Part shown: one piece after another, positions 1-7,424 of the stretch
How the letters are laid out: each line of letters opens with the position of its first letter
Position numbering within the stretch: the stretch's first letter is position 1
Assembly (NCBI GenBank): GCA_004802725.1
Contig: SGPM01000611.1
Location: 1 to 10,265 of the forward strand
DNA length: 10,265 bases
Direction: 5' to 3'
Source: Antrodiella citrinella
Taxonomy: Eukaryota; Basidiomycota; Agaricomycetes; Polyporales; Steccherinaceae
Made by a program: the position numbers and the translations under genes
The notes under the pieces: generated by a model
What the model was told of the DNA's origin: nothing
The model's database searches: none
Seen by the model: the letters and a program-made list of their open reading frames with translations, nothing else

Positions 1-99
1 CAAGGTCACAGTACGCTGCAGCCGTAACTGTACCAGTGTAATACCACTACTAGCCACAGGACAAATTCTTCTTGATTAAACGCTTGAACGCTCGTTGAC

Positions 100-1463
100 A
101 TGGCATCTGTATTGCGCAACCCACGTAACGCGATCATCCTGTTCGCCCTCGTCGCAGGAGCTTTGTACCTCTACACGTCCTCGAGCAGCGCCGCAGACCG
201 GCCATTCGGGTTCATCGACGAGACGTTGCCTGCGCGCGTGGGGAATGCGGAGAGGATATACCAGAAGACGGTCAGCGGGCGGCAAGGGCTGATTCAGAAG
301 TTTGGACCAGAGCCGTCAGATATCGCCATGTGAGTTGTCGTTATTGTTGTCGCGAGCGAGTGCAAGGAAGAGGTGTGCGGGAGGGAGAGAGGTGGCGGCT
401 TGTCGATCGGCAATGTGAGGTAATAATATGCATGCTCAACTTATATTTATACAGGTTCCCGGCCGACAAGGATCCTTGGCCCCCTTACACTGCTTGTGAG
501 TGGCTACAAATGTGAAAATACGTGCCATGGTCTGACTATCCGTCGCAGGGGACTTCTTCCCACCTTCCTTCAACTGCCCACACGAGCGAGAGCGACTCGG
601 GTCACTGGGCGACGGAGGGAAATGGGTTTGCGGCCTGTCTCGCGTCGAAGACAAACCAGACTGCATCGTCTACTCCTTCGGTCAGTACACACGCACAACA
701 CAACACTCCTCATTTACTAACGCTTCATAACCAGGTATCAACGGCGAGTCGTCATTTGAAGCAGAGATCTTCGAGCGCACGAAGTACTGCCAGATCTGGG
801 GGTACGACTTCTCCGTCCGCTCGTTCGGCCCAGAACTACCCACGTACTCGTCCCGCACGCACTTCAAGGCCTGGGGCCTGAGTGGCAGCAACTCGCATGG
901 ACCCAAGGACACACCGAAGATGTACACCCTGCAAAGTCTCATGGACCTCAACGGTACGTATACGTTTACGCTTGGCACTTCACACCACTTCACACGCAAG
1001 TCTGAGATCCGAGACTGACTGCGGTTACACTGTTCGCAGGTCACAAGCACATCGATATCCTCAAAATCGACGTCGAGTCGTGGGAGTTCGACGTGCTCAA
1101 GTCGTTCGTCCAGCCGTACATCGATGCGGGGAAGCCCCTGCCCTTCGGCCAGCTCCAGATTGAATTGCATATGTGGCAGAAGAAGTTCGTGGAGATGCTG
1201 GCGTTCTTTGAGATGCTCGAGGAGGCCGGGTTGAGGCCGTTCATGCAGGAACCGAACTTGGTTTACAATAACTACAACAAGGGCGGGGACCAGGATTTGT
1301 CTGAGGTGCGTTTTGTTTGTTGTCGTGAGGATGGTGCAGATGATTGACTTGTTGGACTTGGCTCCCGCAGTATTCGTTCATCAACATCAAGGGCGACAAT
1401 GTTTTCATCAAAGACCGCGCAGTCTCCAACGTCCACAGCTCACGCCCTCCTCCCTCCGACTAG
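100..1463 (+). CDS. Membrane-anchored methyltransferase-domain protein (Methyltransf_22 / METTL24-like)
   Basis: Six exons join in frame: 100-329, 455-495, 549-680, 735-953, 1040-1305 and 1371-1463, giving 326 residues and a TAG stop. All introns (125, 53, 54, 86 and 65 nt) are GT-AG. The start is the first ATG and is followed by a short basic N-terminus and a hydrophobic stretch at about residues 11-25, then a Ser-rich segment. This suggests a type II signal anchor with the catalytic domain in the secretory lumen. Family marks are GDGGKWVC (about 111-118), VYSFGINGESSFE (about 131-143, the glycine-containing segment that should correspond to the SAM-binding motif) and IDILKIDVESWEF (about 212-224, acidic strand of the fold). 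These resemble the Methyltransf_22 family, which includes animal METTL24; substrate and activity are unknown. The C-terminal tail is short and Pro/Ser-rich. The fold family is fairly sure; that the enzyme is active is inferred. Confidence 0.85.
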
Positions 1464-2287
1464 ACGTTGGTCAGTCAGTCGGTCGTCGCGCGCTACATAT
1501 CCACACACGTTACCACATCACATCATATCACACCCCTCCGTTTACCCTTGTCAAAAGCTAGCTGCACCCATCTATAACATATCACACCAGCGTGCCTCGT
1601 CTCTTGAATATCCCCCTCACGCACCCTGTTGTCTCGCTCCCCATGTTTGTCACGTCACGTCCGCTCACAAGGGCCTTATACCTACCTACACTGCTACCTG
1701 CTACTGCTACTACCCCGATCTCTCTGATGCCATTGCGCTGCTTTGTAATGCCATTCGCGTTCCTTCTCGTTGTCAGGGCCCTGTCTCGGCGTTTGGGTGA
1801 CAAGGATGCTACCCCAGTGCTCGCTGCTACGCTTCGTGGTGGAATACTATATATATCATCTCTTTTCGTGTTCCTTTCGTTTGGTCTGTTCGCACTCTCA
1901 TCTGTTTATAAATATGTTTTTCTTGATATTTAGACACAGATACCGCTATTCACAGAATGGTTTGTGGCCACTGTAGTACTATACATATGTACATACCCGT
2001 CGTACATAGATATCGTTTACTCCGTTATGATAGACACATCACAAGACACAGACAAGGGAGACAACAGATAGGTGAGACAACAGACAACGAACACGGACAC
2101 GTTGGATACCAGCAGAAGACGTTAGAGGCATGAGACATGAGATCTTGAGAGGCATGAGGCATGAGTCCAAAAAAAAAGAAACGCGTACAGTTCAGCAATC
2201 AGAAAAGAAATCCAAGCAAACCCAGAGTCCTTCGTCTCGTTCGTCCTTCGTGTATGACTTCCCCCGTTCATCGTCGTCCTCCCGCCG
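1464..2287. other. Non-coding space between convergent genes
   Basis: The methyltransferase-like gene and the F-box gene converge here, so this stretch should hold both 3' UTRs. ORFs in it are short and biased by CT-rich sequence (about 1490-1760) or AC/AG-rich sequence (about 2030-2230), and I recognise no protein in them. A TATAAA variant near 1907-1912 could serve as the polyadenylation signal of the plus-strand gene. Short direct repeats lie at 2058-2158 and are listed separately. Confidence 0.6.
2058..2158. repeat. Two pairs of short direct repeats in the intergenic region
   Basis: GAGACAACAGA occurs at 2058-2068 and again at 2074-2084, a 16-nt period. AGAGGCATGAG occurs at 2124-2134 and 2148-2158, with an extra partial copy (CATGAGACATGAG) between them. 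They look like slippage-born, minisatellite-like sequence close to the 3' end of the F-box gene. No function is indicated. Confidence 0.6.
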
Positions 2288-4149
2288 CTACACAGCGACG
2301 ATACGCGTGCGAGGCTTCCAGAACAGCATCTCCGCCTCCTTCTCCTCGGTCTGCTGCATCAAATACTCCACGATATACCTCCCCCTCTCGCCCTCCCTCT
2401 CTGCATCCCGATCCACCTTCTGTATGAACCTGAGCACCTTATACCCCTTGAACATATACAGCGGCCCCCTGTGCTGCTGCTGCTGCTGCGTGCGCATCAT
2501 GCGCTCCTGGACGGCCCTGACGGTGCCGGTGATGAACGCGTAGCGGTCGGGCGCGGTGACGGTGTTGAGGAAGCGCAGCTCCTCGAAGCTCGGCTTGCGC
2601 AGGTGCGTGTCGATGAACTCTTCGGCGAACACGGCGAGCTCGGAGTGCAGCTCCAAGTGTTGCACGCGCATGTCGTCGATCACGAAGAAGACGGGGAGGG
2701 TGAGGATGCGCAGGGAGGGCGCGGTGCGGAGCTGCGTGCCCCATTCTTCCTGCACGGCATGCGGAAGCGGAGGACAAAAAGAGCAAAGAGAAAGCAAAGA
2801 GGAAAAGGCAAGCGGACGTCAGTTATTCTGTTCGTGCGAGCCGTTGTGATAGGGGATGACGTACCCAGGTACCGGGCAACGGCGTGAACGTCGTGGTATT
2901 GTACTGATCCAGTATGAGTTCCTCTAAATGGGGAAGGAACTGGAGCATCTCCCGGACGAAGACCGGACCAAAGCCTTGTATGTAATAATTGTTGTACGCA
3001 TTGACCACCAGGCGGAAGCGTTGGAGCTGGCACGTTCCGTGCAACAGGCGCACTATCCTCTGCAACTGCTCGCGGTCGACGCGGTTATCCAATGAGAAGC
3101 TCGTCAGGTTGCGCCAGGCGCCGTTGCTCTGTTTAGGAAGAACGGGGCGTATGTAAGTATGACGCGCAACATTGCATAAGATTGCATACGAGACGTGTGT
3201 AGGAAAGCGACAGTGGCGGACAAGAAATTCACGTACCAAACCCTGACCCATCAATCCAATATAGCTTCCTAGCGCGGCTGGCATAGACGAGAGAACAAGG
3301 ATTTCCAGTCGTTGCCACCCATGGGCGTACTGAGCGAGAGAATCATGCACCGATGAGTGCTGCTTGTTCGCAAAGTCGAGGGCCTGGAGGGCCGGAGCAT
3401 TGCGAAGGAACGCGTAGAACCAGTACTCAGGGTGGCCGCCGCACCTAATGACGGCACGCTGGAGGTTCTGGAGGTAGGGCTGTTCGCGCGAGAGGTCCGT
3501 CATCACAGCACGAAACTGAGTAGGGTTAGGAGAATCGAAGCCTTCAAGACGTAGATCCCGAAGCCTCGACAGGCGTCGCAGTGTGGCGACAGTAAGCGTC
3601 GGAGGATTGGGCCGGACGACAATGTCGGCGAACCACTGGAAGACGACCAAGTTGGGGGTAGACCGGAGGATGCTATTGACGATACTGTCCGCACGGTTAA
3701 ATCCCATGAACAACGGGGAACCGCCATCCCGAATGGAGATCGCTTCGACGGCTTCCCCGTAACGGGTGAAGTGGCGGAGAACCTGAGAGAGGTTGTGCAG
3801 GTTGTTCGCGGTCCTGATCAGGCCTGCCTGGTCGGTGTCATTGATGTCGAAGATAAGCTTCTTGAACGCTAAGCCTTTCCACCGATACAACGATGTACTG
3901 ATACCAAATAATGTGAGAGCCTCGGGCAGGCTCAAATTCTCCTGTATGGCGAGCAGAGCGCGGTCGGGCAGGTAAATGAGATGAGGGGGAATATGAACGG
4001 GATCGCGAATCCTGTGGTGAGCGGGCCCAATATGCTCCCAGCCTCGGTGCCGTCGGGAGGAGTATGCACCACCATTGAGTCGGTGTTGATGAGACCTATA
4101 GGGAGTATGTTAACCACGTGTTGGTGTACGCACAAATGAAGACCTACAT
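2288..4149 (-). CDS. F-box protein with leucine-rich C-terminal region
   Basis: Best model is complement of 4148-4149, 3237-4095, 2865-3128 and 2288-2749, giving 528 residues and a TAG stop. An F-box-like segment lies at about residues 41-82: LPDRALLAIQENLSLPEALT, then STSLYRWKGLAFKKLIF. This follows the L-P-D-x-x-L-L-x-I ... W-x-x-L-x-F pattern of basidiomycete F-box proteins, which recruit substrates to SCF ubiquitin ligases through Skp1. The rest has spaced Leu-rich strands (RLSRLRDLRLEGF, ALQALDFANK, LEILVLSSM, HLEELILDQY) suggesting a degenerate LRR-type substrate domain. A Q5 run encoded by CAG repeats sits at about 463-467 and the C-terminus is highly charged. Introns are 52, 108 and 115 nt. 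The frame carrying the F-box has no ATG before an upstream in-frame stop, so an upstream exon is required; joining AT|G across 4147-4096 supplies one. Exons 2 to 4 are confident; the first 40 residues are not. The substrate is unknown. Confidence 0.78.
2472..2489 (-). repeat. CAG trinucleotide repeat (five Gln codons) inside the F-box gene
   Basis: The plus strand reads CTG repeated five times; the coding strand reads five consecutive CAG codons between Thr and His near residues 463-467 of the F-box protein. It is a pure microsatellite, so its length is likely to vary between strains. Confidence 0.8.
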
Positions 4150-4220
4150 GTGTTGGAACACGTTGAGAGAAATTGCGATGGATGACTGTGCGTAATGTTT
4201 CTCGGAGGGGCGTAAGACAC

Positions 4221-4270
4221 CTTATATACATCCCATCCTGGCTCTCCTCGTGCAATTATCCTCGTGCAAT
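4221..4270 (-). promoter_or_regulatory. Putative promoter of the F-box gene: TATA box and tandem 12-bp element
   Basis: On the minus strand TATATAAG lies at 4228-4221, 72 or more bases before the proposed split start codon at 4149. That leaves room for a transcription start about 30 nt downstream and a leader of roughly 40-50 nt. Just upstream, ATTGCACGAGGA is present twice (4270-4259 and 4256-4245) with a 14-nt period, as expected of a paired factor-binding site. The TATA match and the repeat are visible in the sequence; promoter function is inferred. Confidence 0.45.
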
Positions 4271-4855
4271 AGGAGAGGCTGACAATCCAGGAAAGTAGAT
4301 TTCGATGCCTCTTGCCTCCAGGTTTGTTGTTACGGTTTGGACACCGAGCCGAAACCGCTACCCGATGTACAAGCAGATTGCGTGCAGCAGAGTGCAACGC
4401 GCAGGCCTGTCCACCATGTCTTGGCCAGGCCGTAACAATATCTCTGACCATTGCAATAGTGCTCAGCCTTTGTATGTCGCGAAGCTGTGTGAGAACAAAG
4501 CGATATGACATGCCTTGACAGGTTTTGGCCTGAGCTGGTGGCAAACCTTGATGACGCCCGTAGTTCCTGTGCCGTAAGTGTGATCAGTGAGATTGTCAAC
4601 AATGCCAGGATTTAGCGGTCGCATTCACCGATGCAGGGGTATGTTCACAACCGTCTTCGGAAGCGTAGTAACCGGCAGAGGCCTGTCAACTCCCCAAAAC
4701 CTTGGGCCACTGAACGCCCCAGCGCTATTTCGTGAATAAACAAAAGAGAAGAAGTTGTTTCAGTCGGCGCAAGATCTGCTCTTGTTTGTGAAAGGAAAAT
4801 GATGTTTGAGCAACGGCTTCGGAGCGAGGAAGGTGGCTCCTTTCGAGGCGTTTAC
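4271..4855. other. Intergenic stretch, no convincing gene
   Basis: This lies between the F-box promoter and the downstream side of the coiled-coil gene. Both strands have open frames up to about 144 codons (for example minus 4544-4110), but they lack recognisable domains, overlap the TATA box and 5' exon of the F-box gene, and have no good splice extension. An AATAAA occurs on the plus strand at about 4735-4740 with no gene seen before it. I see no RNA gene or transposon end. Confidence 0.5.
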
Positions 4856-5157
4856 CTAATGAGCGTGTGACGCAAGTAAAGGGTTCGCGGGAGGAACACG
4901 AGTGTACTCAACTCCTGGCCTTATCCCCGAATTCCGACCAATCATTGTTGCGTTATTTTTTGTGAACAGAGCTAAGCATTCACCTATTGTTTTTCGGTAA
5001 AGATCAATTGTGGAACGGTAGGGATACATCGCCTGTTGGGCAGCGGATAGCATGTACATTTCAACCTGTTGGGAACATGTTACTCAACTTTGCTCGCAAC
5101 GTTCAGACAAGGTGAACTTACGGGTATCGAGATACGACAAAAAACAACGTAAGGCAT
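4856..5157 (-). CDS. Possible small spliced ORF, or alternative 3' end of the coiled-coil gene
   Basis: Complement of 5122-5157 and 4856-5065 gives an 81-residue ORF starting MPYVVFCRISIP and ending in LLASHAH. The 56-nt intron (5121-5066) has a strong GTAAGT donor, a GAGTAAC branch-like site and an ACAG acceptor, and the frame is preserved. The ATG lies 8 nt after the stop of the coiled-coil gene on the same strand, so the intron may simply sit in that gene's 3' UTR. A second possibility is that the same acceptor, reached from a weak GTAATG donor inside the last codons of the coiled-coil gene, gives it a different C-terminus; both sites are phase 0. I recognise no domain. Existence as a protein is doubtful; the intron itself is more believable. 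Confidence 0.25.
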
Positions 5158-5165
5158 ACGCAATG

Positions 5166-6193
5166 CTACGATGAGACCATTACTGAGGCGGCGCTCGGAC
5201 CTTGCTCATTGCCCATGGTGTGTTTCATTTCTTCTTCCTGCTCGTCAAATTGCGCCAGGTCTTGTTCGCCCAACTGTTCCAACACCTTCTCCATCTTCTC
5301 GTTATCATCCCGTAGCAGGTCCATTTCTTCCCTCAATTTGGCATTCTCCGACTCGAGTTCATCCTCCAACGCCGCTTTCCGCCGTACCTCATCTCCGTTG
5401 GACCTTCGGTCCTTGACGACCAGCAAGTCATATAGACCCCTCCACTTCTTCACTTCTTCTTCCAGCTTCCGTACGCGCCCTTCGTAGGTCAGTTTGATCA
5501 TAGTGACGCCCTCGCGAATTTGACCCTCTGCCAGCGTGGCGCGTTCTTCTAGAGTGTTGTTCTCCTTGATGACCTCACCAGCATGCGCAGAGGCCTTGCT
5601 GTACATGTCTCGGAAGAGTTCTCGGTCCTTCTCGGCGTCCACTTTCTGACGTTGAAGAACTTCATTTGCGACCCGGAGTTGTTGAACTTGGACCCGCAAT
5701 TCCTCCGCTGTGCCGCTGTCAGCGGACAGAACAGCGTTTTGGCCTTCGTTGACTTGCATGGTAGACACGTTGTGTGACTATGAGATGTGACTGGAAGTGC
5801 GAAGTGCCAAGGAATATGGTGCGGTAATGACCGCTGCGGCGAGGGTGAGGGCGACACGCCTCCCGAAATGAACGTGAGGACACATACGTATAGCTGCTCG
5901 CGTGACTTTCGACGCACAAGCGGGTCAATTTCCAGCAACGGATAGAACAACCTCTCGGACTGATTATCAGTCTATAGAGGGGCTGTTCGTAAGTCTTGAG
6001 AGAGTTTCTTCTAATTCTTGTTCGTTCGATTGTGAAAGCGTCTGAAACAGTGAGAACGGCAAATGCCGCGAACAAACAAGATGGTTCAAATCCGCATTAT
6101 CTCAGGAATGAGCACGATCCTCTTTCTCCTCGTATGTCAGCTCTCAAGAGTCACATTTTCTTCGTCAAGGGTCACGTCGACGTCGGCCTCCAT
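5166..6193 (-). CDS. Coiled-coil protein of unknown function
   Basis: The main exon (5777-5166) is secure: it reads from SHNVSTMQVNEG to a TAG stop. It holds long amphipathic, Glu/Lys/Leu-rich heptad-like runs such as TAEELRVQVQQLRVANEVLQ, RVRKLEEEVKKWRGLYDLL and LEDELESENAKLREEMDLLR, ending in an acidic tail (DEQEEEMK). This points to a parallel coiled-coil scaffold or adaptor; I cannot assign a family. A minimal protein would start at the ATG at 5759 (197 residues). A longer model joins 6193-6155, 5971-5888 and 5777-5166, all phase 0, giving 244 residues. It uses an ATG with G at -3 and +4, and exon 2 reads SERLFYPLLEIDPLVRRK, which looks coding. A weaker in-frame ATG lies at 6247. The first intron has two competing acceptors (see findings). 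The 110-nt second intron uses GTATGT and ATAG. No neighbour hints at function. Confidence 0.65.
5958..5972. repeat. 15-nt perfect palindrome over an acceptor site
   Basis: GACTGAT and ATCAGTC flank a single central base. Outside a short mismatch, CCTCT (5951-5955) pairs with AGAGG (5976-5980), so the whole can form an imperfect 30-nt hairpin. It covers the proposed CTATAG acceptor and the first codons of exon 2 of the coiled-coil gene. Confidence 0.6.
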
Positions 6194-7379
6194 GCCTGTT
6201 GGCAGTGCTGCTTGCCTGTTGACTGGAGCGCGGTGGTATCTCCGCATACAACGTTGTCGGCGCCAGGCCCCTGTAGGCTATATCCGTTTCGATCTGCGTC
6301 AGGTGGAACGTTGAAAGGTAAACACGTCTACTTCGTGTCTGAATATCTGAATTTCGTGACGCATTTCGGCCGGTCAAAAAAATCCCGGAGGGATGACAAG
6401 TCGAGTGAGTAAGGAGTTGTAATGAGATCGGCTTTATTCAAGACGATCGCTCCAGTCGTTCTATTCTGAGCAATTGAGGAGCACAATGCTGGCCGCCCTA
6501 GGCCTATCCCTCCTCATGAACGTTGCATGAACACGTCTATTTTAGAGCTTCTCGCTACCGACACTGGTCGTCAATTTCCGTCCTCTTCCGAGTGTATGTG
6601 GTCCGCTGCCGCCGAGCAGCGCTAGCGTTGTTGGTGAGTGATTGAGTTCTGTGTGTCTTATAGACACCTGCTACTCCGAGCACTCCGTCCTCCGTCTTGT
6701 TATGAAGAACATGCACCAGCCAGGAGCTTGTTAGCCGACGTAATCTGAGTTTTTGGCTGGCAATAGTGGTATCGTATCTACTGATCTCCGCAGTCATTTT
6801 TTATCAGTTGCCCAGCTCCGAGTCCTGACTAGGCCTGACTTTGCTCCGTGTTCATCCCTCAGATCGCAATCTGAACACCCGGTCCCGCACGCAAGCCGTC
6901 ATTGACGGAGTTTGATACCAAAAACCTTCGTAAGTCCTGCTCTTTGTGGCGTGGCAATAAGCGTGTTGCTGATCTGCTCTGGAAAGGTACTGTCTTACAA
7001 GTCTTTCGACCGCTCCGTGATAGCCCGTGATGCCGAGAGCTCGTGCCATCAGAGAAGACGGACCCCATTTCACGGAACAATGATTGAGCTGTCTGTTGGA
7101 AGAGAAGCTCTGAGTGTGAATGCGCAGTTGAGTCCATTCAAGTTGAAGCGATTTCTTCGCTCACCTACACCTTTTGCCTATAGTTGTCGAGGGGTGGGGG
7201 GGATAGACTGAATTGGACCACGCCAGCGACTCTCACACACCTGCCTCCGTACGGGATGCCCTCAAACTGTTTAATCTGGGTTTGGGGATACAATTCCCCC
7301 GGTCCGTGGCACAGACTGCAAAAAAGGCACCAATTTTAGGCGCGATGTGAATCAACTTTGTGGCCCGATATCTGATAAG
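6194..7379. other. Long intergenic region between divergent genes
   Basis: The coiled-coil gene and the transporter are divergent, so this stretch should hold both promoters and 5' leaders. Open frames on both strands are short. The best is an 80-codon minus-strand ORF at 6797-6555 with a real ATG and an AATAAA on the same strand near 6437-6432, but it has no recognisable domain. I see no tRNA, transposon end or repeated block. It could be decayed sequence or an unrecognised non-coding transcript. Confidence 0.45.
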
Positions 7380-7386
7380 ATGAGAC

Positions 7387-7424
7387 CCTCGCGATCTTTT
7401 CTGTCTCCCATCCCCCCCCTTCCA
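7387..7424 (+). promoter_or_regulatory. Pyrimidine-rich leader before the transporter start
   Basis: A CT-rich tract (including CCCATCCCCCCCCTTCC) runs directly up to the ATG at 7425. CT blocks just before the start codon are common around transcription starts of filamentous fungal genes. This favours 7425 over the in-frame ATG at 7380, which would place the tract inside the coding sequence as Pro/Ser codons. Confidence 0.4.

Noticed and set aside
682..1170. 162-codon minus-strand open frame
   Set aside because: It lies antisense to exons and introns of the methyltransferase-like gene, whose spliced frame carries clear family motifs; the antisense translation has no recognisable domain.
2471..2887. 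138-codon plus-strand open frame
   Set aside because: It is antisense to the last exon of the F-box gene and is GC-skewed shadow sequence.
3932..4255. 107-codon minus-strand frame overlapping the start of the F-box gene
   Set aside because: It begins at a TTG codon and reads the F-box segment out of frame; the F-box frame itself gives the expected family pattern.
4110..4544. 144-codon minus-strand open frame before the F-box gene
   Set aside because: It runs through the proposed TATA box, 5' leader and first intron of the F-box gene in another frame, and its translation looks random.
6083..6093. GGTTCAAATCC, a match to the tRNA B box
   Set aside because: There is no A box at the right distance upstream and no acceptor or anticodon stem can be folded around it.
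6063..6314. 83-codon plus-strand ORF with a signal-peptide-like hydrophobic N-terminus
   Set aside because: It is antisense to the likely first exon and intron of the coiled-coil gene, and the hydrophobic run comes from CT-rich sequence. No supporting splice or promoter signals.
6555..6797. 80-codon minus-strand ORF with a true ATG and a downstream AATAAA
   Set aside because: No recognisable domain, no clear compositional sign of coding, and length within chance expectation for this region. Kept only as a note in the intergenic entry.
7380..7424. Alternative upstream start of the transporter
   Set aside because: It is in frame and cannot be excluded, but the added residues come from the CT-rich leader typical of sequence just before fungal start codons.
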